A DNA stretch of 64,000 nucleotides. Origin: Gordionus sp. m RMFG-2023 (lineage: Eukaryota; Nematomorpha; Gordioida; Chordodea; Parachordodidae). This document shows positions 11,851 to 24,524 of this stretch, piece by piece. Each line of letters begins with the position of its first letter. Position 1 is the stretch's first letter. The translations under genes and the position numbers were made by a program. The stretch covers positions 22,925,120-22,989,119 of the forward strand of contig NC_088778.1 in NCBI RefSeq assembly GCF_954871325.1. Reading direction: 5' to 3'. The notes under the pieces are model-generated. The model ran no database searches. It was given only the letters and a program-made list of their open reading frames with translations, and was not told where the DNA came from.

Positions 11851-14800
11851 CCCTTTTGAATGTCTACAATTATTAGTTATTAAGGGGGGGGGGGGGTAAA
11901 AGTCTTAATTCAAGACCTTATAAACTTTTGAAATAGTTTGATTTAATTAATTTATCTACTACTACCATGAATCTCATTTTTAAATATCAAATGATGTATT
12001 ACAATTAAGAGACTATATTGGAGGTCTGCAATGGGTAGGTTTTAACCCGAACCCGCCCGCTATTGGTTGTTGAAAGAAAGAAAAAAAGATACCAGCCCAT
12101 GCATTCATCTAAATAATTTGTTTAACGCGATATCTCTATACCTATAACTAGATATAATTCATCAAAATATAGCTCATCAAATAAAGGGGAAATTTCTAAT
12201 TCACCTGTCATTCTTTGATTATCGCTAATTATATTATAAAGATGAATGAGGTAAGTTTATCATAAAGATCTTCACGAATGTTTTGAAGAGCAAATATAAT
12301 TGCAACAAACTGATTTAAATTACAAATATAATAAATTTTAAATTAAGGAGCTAAATTTTATATCAATTAGGAACTCAATTTGGCATCTGCCAACAAATAA
12401 AAAATATTTTATTACGGGTTTTTAGAAAAAAAATGTTAAAAGAAGAATTGTTTTTTAGAATGTCTGGGAGGGTAGAATTAATGTAATCCGTAAGTCAGGC
12501 CAGTGCAAACGTGGCGGGGGGGGAGCAAAATTAGACTATTTAAGGGCCAACAAATTTTGGCTATTGAGTAGATTAAGGATACCCTTTTTCTGCTATCAAA
12601 TTTCCTTTTTCTGATAATTTTGATTTGATTTTCCTTTTTTTAAACTAATTTTAATTTAACATTTTTTAAAACTAATTTTGATTTGGTTACCTCCTTTTTT
12701 TAGTTGCTAATTTTGTTTAAATTCTCTTTTGGCTAATTTGTTTGGATTTCCTTAAAGAGGGTGGCCGAATCATTTTTGCCCCGGGCCGCCAATATTTTAG
12801 CATGCTGTGATGTAAAACATCTACCATGTTTGCTAATAAGAGGCATTATTAGGATTAGTCAACCACTATACGAAGTTATTCTAGTTTATTCAGGTCATTT
12901 AGCTGAATAAATATTCTTTGCCATTACAAAATTATAAATAAAATAAATAAATATTGATTAATTGTGACTATTGCTTTATTAATATCAAAATGGTATTTTT
13001 TTAAATTTGTTTTTTATATTTTTTAATATTGATAGGGGTTAGATTTTTATAATTAAGTATTTTGAAAATCCATTAACCACATATGTTATTCGATGGAGAT
13101 GGGAGGGGCCAATTTTAAAATTTAGTATGATATAATTTACAGGTTATTTATATTTCTGTCTTGATTTTCAACAGTATTCGTCGGTTGTTGAATATATGTT
13201 TTGGAATTACTAAATGATTTCTCTATTTTTTTTAGTATTTTCTCCTCTTTTTTTTGTATTTTCTGATGCCAATTGATTTTTATTATATCTTATCAGATAT
13301 TATTGAGTTTAGAAAGAGAAAACGGTCTAATATTATTATCGTAGAACAGACAAAGGTAACTATTCATATAGGTTATGTTATTTATTTTCCTTTTCTGAAC
13401 ACACAAACTTTTTATAAATAAAGATTTGTATTACTAAAAATTTGATTATCTTAAATCTTTACAGCCATCCATCATCAAATTATTTTTTATAATAAATCCA
13501 TTTATATAATAATATTGTAAATCATGAATGGATTTATTTAAAATGATACTTTGCCTTGTATGTACTTTCCAGTATTTAAATATAGCACTAACTATATTTT
13601 TAATAGTTACAGCAGGGACTTTTACCAAGGGGAGGGAGGAGGGAGGTCATGACTTAAATCGTTTTCGAAATTAAGGGGGGAGGGGGGTTAAGAATGAGCT
13701 ATGAAGACGATATCGTCACTTTAAAAAAATGGAGGGGAAGAAAGGAGGTCGTTTTGATTGATATTTCCTTTTCTTATTTTGATTTGGTAGGAGACTATGG
13801 GGATAAGATGGGGACAGAGTGATAGGGGTAAATTAGGTTTATGGATGATGAAAATCTCCTCGTAACAATGATTGAAAGATATTTTTAAGCGATAAGACTT
13901 AGACCGCGATCGATCACCATTCAACAATGGACCAAGAAAGGTAAAATGCTTCATCATTTATTATGCACATAAAAACTATTAATTTTATTTTTATTAAGTA
14001 ATATTTGAATAGTCAGATATATATGCCAACATGTATGTCATAAAACCTACGGCAATGAGCCGATATTTTACCTAATATTTAAAGTTTTCTTTTATAAAAA
14101 ATTTTACTAAGAGGTCCTACCCGCGATGCGAGAAAAAAATTTTAAAATTTTTGTCCAGTCAATCCAATTTGAGTATTTTTATATTTCAAAGATTTCTGAA
14201 TCTGATCCAAAATTTTTAGAAATAGGTTTCTAATCCCATTTTTCTTATTACTGTTGAAAACATAAGATATTTCAGCGAAGGTGGTTAGAAACGCATAAAA
14301 AAATTTGGTATAAGAATATATTTAGAAATATTTAGGAAAATAAATTATTTAAAATTTATTTCGAGGTAAGCACCTCACAGAATCGGAATAAGCCCGTAGT
14401 CAAGAAGTGTTGGGTCGGGGGTATGAGTTTATTTGGAGTTCTTTTTTTTAATAAGCCATTAGAAACAAATTAAGGGGCCATATTTAGGAGCCCTTTTTTA
14501 GGGGAGGTCTATTCCAGTGGCTATGAGGCTCAACTTAAAAAATATTTTAAAATAATATAAAGTTTTCCTCTAGCGGAATATTGAATTATTTTTAAACAAA
14601 AAAGCCTATTTACAAAGTCACTAATGGTTTAGTTAAGTTGAGATTCGCCATAACAAGAAATATAAAACGATATTTTTAATAATTTTGTTTCGATATAACC
14701 ATGTCCAAAAGAACAAAAAATTATTTAATTTGAAAACTTTTAAAACTATATTGAAAAACATGTTAAAAACCTTTAAATAGAAAATAAAAAATACGGCCAA

Positions 14801-17600
14801 GACATTTTTTTTAAAATTTTGTAATATTTTCATAACCTTAGCGTTAGTTTTGAAACAAGTTTTGACCCCAACCTAAAAAAAAGGAAAAAGAATTGCAAAT
14901 TATCAATTCAAAAAGTTAATAAATAAAAATTAATTTACCTTATTTACAAATTTGCTAATTATATGATAATAATATTGAAAATTCATAATGATAGTATTAT
15001 AATTTTGTTTGGGTCTTCACATCGTTCTTTCGTATTTATGCAAATATACAACAATAACCCTTTTTACTAATATTTTATATTTTATTAACATATGTTTAGT
15101 AAAAGTTATTATTTGAGAATTGAGATAAGATAATATTGGAAATGTTTTAATTTTTTTAAACTTAACATAATTATTATATTTACAAAATTTTTGCTAAAAA
15201 AAACATGGTTTTTTTTTGTAATATAAATTTTTATTTATTTTTTCAAAAAAAAATCACAGTGCTATTTTTTTAATATAGATTTTAGCATTATCGATTTTTG
15301 TAATATCCATTAATTTACAATTCCTTTCTCCATCATATCGCATTTTATAATATTTTTTACTTGAATAGTGTATATATATTTATTATTGTAATAAAATTTT
15401 TAAAATAGTATTCTTTTATTGAAATTAGTTCTTATATTATTTGAAAATTATTTGCAGTGACGAAATAACCCTATACAAGGGCAGCTAGACTTTTGGCAGC
15501 TCAGGGCAAAAATAAAATTCGACGTGAAACCCCCAAATTTTCTTAAGCTTTAAAAAAATCATAAAATAAACGAACTCGGTTCATCCTTTTTAATAAGTAC
15601 GATATTTGTGCATAATATAATAATTTGTAGTAAAATGGCTAAATTAGATAATATGCAACATAATTTATGATACTTGTCCTAAATAAATAAGTAAAATTTG
15701 GCGTCTCCTAAAATAATATGATTTTGCCGGTCCAATGCTGCTGCTTCGCCCGCTTCGTCCACTCCCCTGCTATTTGTTTCTAGATTTTACAGAACTTGTT
15801 AAATGAATAAATTAAGTTTTGCTAGACAGTGTTATATTTTTTTCGGTGCAATTTCAATATAATTATTTTTTTTATTTAAATTTTACTTTATTTATCCTTT
15901 ATTTAAAATTTGTCCAAACGCAAAATTATTATTTATTGTAAGAATATTATATTTTAACGGCTGAGTTATATTAAAAAGTATATAAAATCACTTTTAATTT
16001 AATTCTCTACTTTTCAAATGTAATTGTAACTAAATATAATTACCTTTTCAAAATGCAACTAGTCACTTCTAAGGATTCAACTTGTAAGTATAAACTTTTT
16101 AAAAGTAACTTTTAGCAGCAATCATTCAGCGGATAGGTTCCTAGGGTGTAGGGAGCAAAAAATATTTTTAAGAATAATGAAATAAATCTGGGCATTGCCT
16201 TCAAAAAGTTTTCTCATGCACAAACAACCCTTATGATATGAATACCCCTCCTGATAGAGTAAACTGATTATATGAAATGTTTTAAAATTGTATTCATTTT
16301 ATTGCTTAAAAATTTATGATGAGAATAAAATATATAACCAGTGTTAAGTATAATAAGTGAAGAAAATGGTCAATTCGTTTTCTAATTCTCCCAGGGTCCT
16401 CTTAAACAATTGCATTAAAAATTTAAGTGGTTGTGAGTCTTATGAGAGTAACTGTTTATCAACATTCATAAGTTATAACTGAGGTCCCTCAGCGTCATGC
16501 TTAAGAAGTCTGATCGAATGGTCATAGCATACTACAAATAAATATACATTAATTCATTATTTGTTTATTTTAAAAAAAATTTATATATTTTATTTTTTGT
16601 TAGATACCATTAGCTACAAGCCACATCCTTAAAAAAGAAGCTGGTTATTGTTACTTATCTATTTATAGTTATATTTAGTTATGCAAGTTATTTTATAAAT
16701 TATTATATCCTTTTTGTTACATATCTCCATTTTCAAAATCATAGTGCTTTTTAGTTGGTATAAACTAAATAACAGGATAGAAGGCGCCATGTTTTTGACA
16801 AAAGTCTAGGTAAATAAAAAGTAATTCAATTTTTTTAAAAAATTATCAAAAAAAAATTAAATAAAAATACAATTTAATTAAAGAAATAATCGCACTGAAA
16901 AAATATAACATTATATTTAATAAATAGTTAATTTTAAATTTGGGAAATCATTATAATTATATTAAATTACTTTTGTAGTTCGAAAAAAATTAACTAGTTA
17001 CTTTACTTTACATACACTAATTTTATTGATTGAGAAAAAAATATATATATTATTTTCGTTTTATATTACAAAAGAGTATACATATTAGGTAAAATTTAAT
17101 CATTATAAAATTTTGTTTTGCATTGATATAGTATAAGTTTTGTATTATGTTCCTTTTTTTGTGTAAATTGTAATTCTATTTTTTAACCATTAATACGAAC
17201 TCAAATATATAAAAAAATTCAATCGATAATCTTGTTTAAAAAAAAAATTTCAATGTATAATTTTATTTTAAAACTTATATTTTATTTTGTAATATTTAAT
17301 GTTGTATATTATAATACAACACATCATTAATTTTTATACAATAAAATTATTCGAGGTAGAATCTCAGGGGACCAATGAAATTTTTTGTTTTTAAGAGGTT
17401 TTCCGACTATGAACATTGAAGAGAAAATTTTTGATTCTGGGCAAATTTAAAAAAATATTTTCAATAAGGAAAGACAAAAATTATGATAGCTTTATAATAC
17501 TCAAATAACGATGAATAAATCAAATAACATTTTCTTAAAAAATAAATATAAGAAAAAAAAGACAAGAAATAGTTCGAATAAGGGTTCAAATTTTTGAAAT
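11851..17600. other. Long gene-free AT-rich stretch
   Basis: No supportable gene in 5.7 kb. Visible items are a run of 14 G at 11884-11897, the start of a GC MITE-like end at 12020-12060 (GTCTGCAATGGG, GAACCCGCCCG), a GTGGCGGGGGGGAGC end at 12511-12525 followed by TTTTCCTTTT-type repeats to 12790, and a purine-rich patch at 13625-13745. GC-richer patches at 15470-15530 and 15720-15770 look like mobile-element ends. GTAAC/GTTAC words at 16015-16115 resemble the ends of the hAT elements described elsewhere. Confidence 0.4.
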
Positions 17601-17619
17601 TTTAATATCTAAAAACTTA

Positions 17620-17995
17620 TGGTTACTGTTGTATTTACTTTTACATATTTTTTTATGTTCGTATTTTGATTAAATAATTTTTTTAAAAGATGTATTAATT
17701 TCGGAAGAGATGATTGATTATTATATTTAAAAGATATTGTAATGATCACTTTTTAATTTTTATGATATATTTTATTTTTAAAAGAATAAAAAGAAGATAA
17801 AAATAATATCATTGTAAATTAATTATAGTGTATCGTCATCTGCGACGATAATAAAAATATTTGATATTTTTTAATATTTAATTTAAATTATGTAATTTCC
17901 ATAATTTTTTATATGGGAATTTCCTATCCAACTCTGGTTTCTCCGATGAAATCTACAAGCGTCTTCTTATTTTTTGCATAATTATGAAATTGGTT
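17620..17995 (+). repeat. Direct repeat, first copy (partner at 19190-19560)
   Basis: Shares with the second copy, in the same order, the words GTATTTTGATTAAATAATTT, GTATTAATTTC, TTGTAATGATCACTTTT, ATATTTAATTTAAAT-like, and a final block TCCTATCCAACTCTGGTTTC against CCCTATTCCATCTCTTGCTTC. I estimate by eye roughly 70-80% identity over about 370 bp. The spacing is about 1.57 kb. Neither copy shows an open frame. Confidence 0.6.
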
Positions 17996-18219
17996 CCGTG
18001 AACGAAAGATTGAATTTTTTGGGGTGATATGAAAATATCGCAATGTCATCACCTCTTATTATCACTGCTACAAGATATTATTGAGAATAAATTAAATTCA
18101 TCTAAGAATTTTGAGATATAATAGTTATTTTTCCGATATCCTTATCAAAATCGAAGGAAGATTGTATTGATATCCAAATGTATAAATTATTAACCCAAAT
18201 TATGAGTATTAAAAAATGG

Positions 18220-18680
18220 ATAATAGTAAAATAAAATAAGAAATACTCCAAGAATTATATTTTTAAGGTAAAATAAAATAAAAAATATTCCAAAATTGGG
18301 AATTACTATATTATCAAAGTAAATAAATATTCTAAAATTGGGATATTTATTAAAGTAAAATAAAATAATAAGTATTTTAAAATTATTACTATAATATTTG
18401 GAATTACTATATTATCAAAGTAAAATAAAATAATAAAGATCCCAAAATTGGGAATATCAAAATAAAATTTAAAAAATAAATTCCAAAATTTGGAATTAAT
18501 ATATCATCAAAGTAAAATAAAATAATAAATATTTCAAAATTTGGAATTATTATAGTATCAAATATATTTTTTGTAAGAAAATAAATTTCATAGAGGAAAT
18601 TATTCAAAATTTGGAATTATTATAGTATCAAATATATTTTTTGTAAGAAAATAAATTTCATAGAGGAAATTATTCAATAT
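18220..18680 (+). repeat. AT-rich tandem array ending in a perfect 70-bp duplication
   Basis: Units of roughly 50-65 bp contain AAAGTAAAATAAAATAATAA followed by TTCCAAAATTGGGAATTA and ACTATATTATC. The last part is a tandem duplication with an exact 70-bp period: the word TTGGAATTATTATAG starts at 18541 and 18611, and the identity runs from 18533 to 18677. Such identity implies a recent event or gene conversion. The minus-strand open frame here is a repeat artefact rich in phenylalanine and isoleucine. Confidence 0.8.
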
Positions 18681-18717
18681 TTGCTTTATTTGAAGGAAAC
18701 TCGTTTAGGCTTTCAAG

Positions 18718-19140
18718 TAGTGATCTGCATCGGGCCTAATTTTTCAAGCCTGGCCCGAACCCTAAATTTTTTTAAAAAGTTTAGCCGGTCCGGCCTGAAC
18801 CCGAAATTCATTTTAAATAAATTTATCGGCTCGGCCAGGCCCGAATTTATTTAAATATAGAAATTAATTTTTATAATTACTTAAAATAAAAGACATTTGT
18901 TATATAGAGTTTAGTTTCAATAAATTAAATCAAAATTTTTTATTTTACATAAAAAATTCAATATAAAATTGATAAATTTAGATATATTTAATAAAATTTC
19001 CAAAGTCCGACCCGACCCTACCCGGCCCAATTTTTTTTTAAAAATGTTAGGCCCGGCCCGAACCCGATTATTTTAAATAGAATTAGGCCCGAGCCGGACT
19101 CGGGCTGGGTACAAGCCGGGCTTAACTTTGCAGAACTCTA
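18718..19140 (+). mobile_element. GC-rich MITE, family 2, complete
   Basis: Begins TAGTGATCTGCATCGGGCC and ends AAGTTAAGCCCGG-type sequence in inverted form (plus strand CCGGGCTTAACTTTGCAGAACTCTA). The inside has repeated GGCCCG words at both ends around an AT-rich middle. The flanks CTTTCAAG (18710-18717) and CTTTCATT (19141-19148) match at six of eight positions, suggesting a decayed 8-bp target duplication. At 423 bp it is non-coding. Confidence 0.65.
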
Positions 19141-19189
19141 CTTTCATTGTAGCATTTTTTTTAATATAAGGACGCTTAAGGGTGAGCGT

Positions 19190-19560
19190 GCTGTATTTAC
19201 AACTATTTTTACATATTATTTTTGTATGTACATGTATTTTGATTAAATAATTTTATTCAACGGACGTATTAATTTCAAAAGAGCTTATTACTTATTATTA
19301 CATTCAAAATAAATTGTAATGATCACTTTTGATTTTTATATTTTACTCTATTTTTAAGAATAAAAAAAAGAAGAAAAAGAATAACATTGATTATAGAATA
19401 TCGACATCAACGGCTAAACTCTTAAATTGAAAAATAAATATTTAATATTTTTAAATATTTAAATTAGGTAAAATTTCCAGAATTTTATATATGAGAAATC
19501 CCTATTCCATCTCTTGCTTCAAGAAATTCTATAAACGTTTTCTTCTTTTTATATAATTTT
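19190..19560 (+). repeat. Direct repeat, second copy (partner at 17620-17995)
   Basis: See the first copy for the shared words. The two copies bracket the tandem array and the family 2 MITE, so a local duplication of about 1.6 kb followed by divergence and insertion is the simplest reading. Confidence 0.6.
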
Positions 19561-20371
19561 GAAAACTTACAAATCAACTAATTTGGTAAATTCGACGTTT
19601 GTTTTAAATATATAATCACTGACCAGGACGGGCCGGAATTTTGAAAATGCTTTAAAAACGGATAATTAGATAAATGTATTCTGTTTTCCTTCATATTACA
19701 TTATTATGGGCCAGGTTGAACAACTTGTACGACATCAGGACCTAACAGGAAATGTCAATGGACGGGTTCGAGCTTGTGCCGTCATTTATTATATAATACA
19801 AAAATAAATTTTTAAAAAAAGGTGAAAAATTGCAAACCGACAATATGATTGATCAGGAGTCCAAATATTCAAACTTTTTTTACCTGCTATATAATTTGAT
19901 TTATATTTAAGTAATATAATTGAAATATATCAGACACCTGCAAGCCAGACATAGATTTTTTTTCAGCTCTGGCTAATTTGTGAAAAAAAAATTAATTTTG
20001 TAATCTAGTTTTAACCATTTCTCGTTGTTCCGAGTTTTTTTTAGTCGTTTATATTATTTTCAACATTCCCGGTTTTAAAAAACTACTTTTAAGATTGAGC
20101 CTACCCGCCTGATGAGGGATAAAATAAGTCAATCGGGGATTATAGTTTATCAAAAAATATAGATCATATAAGAATTTCGAAAATATGTGAAAGAGTATTT
20201 TAAAGTAAAAATTCTCAAGCTAAATTAACGTAAAATCGGTTAAATCGAATTTGGGCTTGTTCCTATTTAATAGAATATTAATAATTAAAATGTGAGCTAA
20301 ATAAATTAATTTCAAATATTTTTATATTATTTTATAATACATGTATTTATTTATTTTATATTAATTATAAT
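19561..20371. other. AT-rich non-coding stretch
   Basis: No gene seen. Isolated GC-richer words (GACGGGCCGG at 19627; GGACGGGTTCGAGC near 19758) may be MITE remnants. Confidence 0.4.
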
Positions 20372-20854
20372 CAGGGACATGGAACAATGATATTTTTTCG
20401 TTTCTATTCCTTATGTTTCGGAATACGTTCCTAAAATTTTATCCAATTTTATTTATATTATTGTGTTTTTTTTTATTCATTACTCTTTAAAATACAGATT
20501 GAACTTATATTTAAATATTTAGACATTCCATTCTGTAATATGTCATTTATATTTGTGTGGTTAGTGGAAATAAAAATTTGAGGGTTGAGAAAAAAATATC
20601 TTCCAACACATTGGCTATTGGTAATAAGAAAATACATTGAAAGTTATCATTTTTAATAATTTTAATTTTATGACAAAAATCATTTTAAATTTGATTAAAA
20701 ATTTTTTTAAATGAAGCAAACTGAAATTAAAAGAAGAAAACCAAACATATATAGATTGGGCCATGATAATCCATTTCGGTTCATTTCGCGTTCCATAGTT
20801 TTTCCCAAGTTTCGTTCCCGTCTAGTGATCGGAACACTCCGTTGCATGTCCCTG
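20372..20854 (+). mobile_element. MITE with CAGGGACATG ends
   Basis: Left end CAGGGACATGGAAC and right end GTTGCATGTCCCTG are inverted. Subterminal GGAAC/GTTCC words occur on both sides (GTTTCGGAATACGTTCC left; CGGTTCATTTCGCGTTCC, GTTTCGTTCCCG and GGAACACTCC right). Flanking 8-mers ATTATAAT and GTAATAAT agree at six of eight positions. At 483 bp the short open frame inside is not a gene. hAT-like by its ends and subterminal repeats. Confidence 0.65.
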
Positions 20855-21920
20855 GTAATAATTATACTAATTAAAATCTCGGAAAACGGTTTGAGCTAAC
20901 TATTTTCACTATATTAATAATAAATTCAATTATTTTTTTTATCAACTTAACCATTATAATTACCAAAAACTGTAGTAATCTTAAATAATAATTAAAAGTA
21001 TCTATAGACTTTTGTTTCAGGATGTTTATTCAAAAAAGTGATTTTTTCCAAAAAAATAGCAGCTTATTTCAAAAACTTACATACCTTTTTTAGTCACATG
21101 GTGTCCTATTTTTATTTTTTGATGATTTTTTTTAATGCTAAATTTTGTTTATTTTTTTGATTAAATCCAAGCAGCCTCTAATAAAATTTGAAAAAATATA
21201 AAATAATATTCCATATGAAAATCGAATAATGACATCATTCAAATTGAGCAGATGTAGATTTTTAGAAATTAAATTCTCTTAGTTAGGTTAATTATATATA
21301 AACTAGCAGAAAGCCAGTCAAGAATGACGGGTGAGTAGAATTTATCCTTTATCTAATTGTGGAAGAATCGAAATTTTCTTATCTTACAATAAGCGTAAGC
21401 ACTAACACTTGAAGGTTATATCGGTTTTCAAAATATTGGTATTTGTGCCTCTGAAAATTTGAATAGCTCCCTGAAGCAAAAAAATTTGTCAATGACTCTA
21501 TCCCCCTGAACTAAAAATAAATTTTTTTTGATAGCCCCCTGGACGATTTCTTTTAAATTCTATTAAGTATTGTAAATAGATTTGATTTTATTATTTAAAA
21601 ATTAATAAATCTATCTAAAATTTTATTAAATGTGTGCTATTTTAATTATTAGATTAGATTAATACATATAAATTGCTATGTCAGCTAGCACAATCAAATT
21701 CTGTTAAAAATGGAATATCAATAATAATGTCTAAACATCAATTTAGCATTAATAGTTGAAGCTTAATTAATTTTTATTATTTAAATTATTTTATAACTCA
21801 AATTAAATATATAAAATCATTTATTAATTGAAAATTAACAAGTTTAATATTATAATTAGCCGATTTTAAAATCACTAATCCATTTTTAAATTTAATTACC
21901 ATGTCTCTTCCTAATTCCAA
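20855..21920. other. AT-rich non-coding stretch
   Basis: No supportable gene or complete element. Lines around 21430-21550 hold two similar phrases (GAAAATTTGAATAGCTCCCTG and ATTTTTTTTGATAGCCCCCTGG) that may be repeat-derived. Confidence 0.4.
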
Positions 21921-21924
21921 GGTC

Positions 21925-22230
21925 CAAACTTATATAAATAATTTCTTTATAAAATGTAGGTAAACATATAGCTGATAATCCTCTATTATATAGGATTGGT
22001 TATAAAATATTAGGTAAAATGCCACTTTTATAGACATATTTGAAAGTTATAAAATATATTACAGTTAATATTTTAATAAACTTTACTAATCAATATTTTG
22101 ATAATAAATATAAGTAACAATTCGCATCAATTCTTTAACGCCATCTATTTATTTGTATAAAAAATATTTTATTAAAAATTAAACTTCTTATTAATCATCC
22201 TACATTTGATATAATCCTTGCAGGTTATTT
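21925..22230 (+). mobile_element. Partial copy of the 0.9-1 kb TAGGCGTAGCC family (copy 1)
   Basis: Shares with 22894-23822 and 30773-31846 the ordered words CTCTATTATATAG, TAAAATACTAGGTAAAAT-like, TTTGACAGTTA-like, AATATATTACAGTTAAT and TTTAACGCCATCTATTTATT. Neither G-rich terminus is present. Non-coding. Confidence 0.65.
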
Positions 22231-22893
22231 TTTTTCCTTCTCTTTCATCTTTGAACACTTTTGAGTTAAATTTTTAATACGTTGATTTGATATTAATATA
22301 AATTACTATTATTAAGACATAATATATCTACAAGAGGTGCTGCGTCATAATATATAAAATCTTAATTGCTTTCATCATATCATTCTAGCATCCTGGATTC
22401 CTTACCGGGTAAATAACTCAAGGCTTCAATAATATTTGCATTTATTTCTTCTTATCAATTTATCTACCATAATAAAATCTGAAATGAGTTTCCATCATGA
22501 GTGTCATGGTTATGGCAAATTAACCAGCATCTATTATTTGTGTGGCTATTATAATTTAAGATTATTACTTCTACTGCTGAGAGCATTTGATTGCATAATT
22601 TAGATGAGAAATAATGGTCAACTGTCTAGTCATTTATATATTATTAAAAGTGGAAGGTAATCTTTTAGAATTTCAATATCTCACAATAATTTTCTCAATT
22701 ACCTATCTAGCCTCCATAATGACATCTAATAGGAAGCTCTAACCGCAATATAGTTTTATGATTTGGATTATTCGTTTATATTCTCTATTTCAAGAATTAT
22801 TGATTTGGTTTGGCCTACAAATTTTTATTTATTAGTCCATTCTATAGAACATTGTCTAAAATAGTAATACAACGTTATGTTAGTTTTATGCTA

Positions 22894-23822
22894 TAGGCGT
22901 AGCCAGGATTTTACTAAGGGTGGGTGGGGGGAGGGGAATTAATATTCCTCAATTATATAGAATAGGTTAAAAAAATACTAGGTAAAATTCCATTTTTATA
23001 AACACATTTGACAGTTAGAAAATATATTACAGTTTTTCCAATATAAAAACATAATAATAATCATTATATATTATTAAAATATACATATTATTAATAATGC
23101 ATTATACTTTAACAAATTTTACTAATCAATGCTCTTGATAATAAATATAGCAACAATTGCATTCAATTATTTAACGCCATCTATTTATTTTAAATAAAAA
23201 ATGATATTAAAAATTAATCTTCATATTATTTATCCCACAATGTCTTTAAAAGATATTTACTGATGTCCTTATCAATATTTTATAGTTTATATAATTCGCT
23301 ATATTGGTATAAATTATTTGATTGTCATATAATAATTGATAAAATTAGCTATATACTGTCTACGACATATAATATTCCACTGTTTTTATTGTGCTTTAAT
23401 TTTTTTTATAAATTTATGATTTAATTTTATCAATAGTTTTATAATTTTATTTTACTTTTATTAAGATAAATAAATTAAAATTACTCACTTTATAAAAAAA
23501 TTATTGATTTATTATATTATTTAGTAATTTTATGGATCTATTATTATAATACATTTCACTTTTGTCTTAAGACTTATCTTTGGCTTATATTCCATTTCTT
23601 AAAAAACATTTTTGGTTCACTTTTTTTATATATAATTGCTTTTTTCTAAAAATGTATAAATTATGATATAGTTTTAGTTTATACATTCTTTCTTTCAAAT
23701 TATTGTTTAAGATATATACATACATTTTGGGGGGTCATGGAGTTGGTTGAAGACTAAAGGAGATATTTTTTTATTAGCTTAAAATGATATTCACAAAGTG
23801 ATAAATTTCTGAAGGCCACGCC
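22894..23822 (+). mobile_element. Near-complete copy of the TAGGCGTAGCC family (copy 2)
   Basis: Left end TAGGCGTAGCCAGGATTTTA is followed by a G-rich run. The right end GGCCACGCC is the degenerate inverse. The 7-mer TATGCTA borders both ends (22887-22893 and 23823-23829), consistent with a target duplication of 7-8 bp. The inside is AT-rich, with family landmarks AACGCCATCTATTTATTT, CACAATGTCTTTAAAAGATA, TTCGCTATATTGGTATAAAT and GGCTTATATTCCATTT. There is no coding frame, so it depends on a transposase made elsewhere; a hAT-type source is an inference. Confidence 0.7.
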
Positions 23823-23829
23823 TATGCTA

Positions 23830-24520
23830 AGAATTATATTGCCTTGTGAGTTTTAAAATTCATTATCAATTGAGATAGTATGAATTAATTAACCTTTTTT
23901 ATCATTTTTAATCTTGAGATGTAAAATTTTTTTAAATTCATAATCGAAAATATATATTGTAATAAACGGAAAAATATTTTATATTAAAAAGATATTATTT
24001 TTAAAAATGTTTTGCATTGTTTTGCTTTCATTATTTGTATGCATAATAAATGACAAAATATAAAATTCAGAATAAGTGTACAGAGTTTGCGAATTTCAAT
24101 TAAAAAAGTATAATATATTAATATAAACTCGGCCTAATGGCCGGGCAAAAGTGGGTAAAAAGCTCTTTAGCCACATAAAAATAAAAATAATTTAAAAACA
24201 TTTATAATATACTAATTAGTTTTTAAAAAGCTAGCCCATATGTTTTTTATCACAGCACAAACTTTCCTTAAAGTTAGAGTACTTATAATTACAAAGGCGA
24301 AAATTAGATTTACTCTAAATGAATTGTTATAATATATAATTTCGTTGCAATTTAATTTTTATCAATAAATTAAATATGGATGTTAAATGAATAATATTCG
24401 AATTATCAGCCTTATATGCATACAGTTGTACAATTGTTATTTATGAAAACGACAGAACTTACGTTGATTGACACCGTTAACATCGGTTACAATTATTCTA
24501 TCGTCCGGTTAGTTCGACAA
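23830..24520. other. Non-coding stretch upstream of the Mpv17-like gene
   Basis: AT-rich. A GC patch at 24130-24152 (CGGCCTAATGGCCGGGC) is a possible MITE end. The promoter of the plus-strand gene starting at 24525 should lie in the last 100-200 bases (GTTGATTGACACCG, CATCGGTTAC, TCGTCCGGTTAG), which are slightly richer in GC, but I cannot assign elements. Confidence 0.4.
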
Positions 24521-24524
24521 AAAT

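Noticed and set aside
13721-13957. 78-codon minus-strand frame over purine-rich DNA
   Set aside because: Its composition follows the purine tract; no family resemblance or splice partners.
18407-18607. 66-codon minus-strand frame rich in F and I
   Set aside because: Translation of the tandem array; periodic and not a gene.
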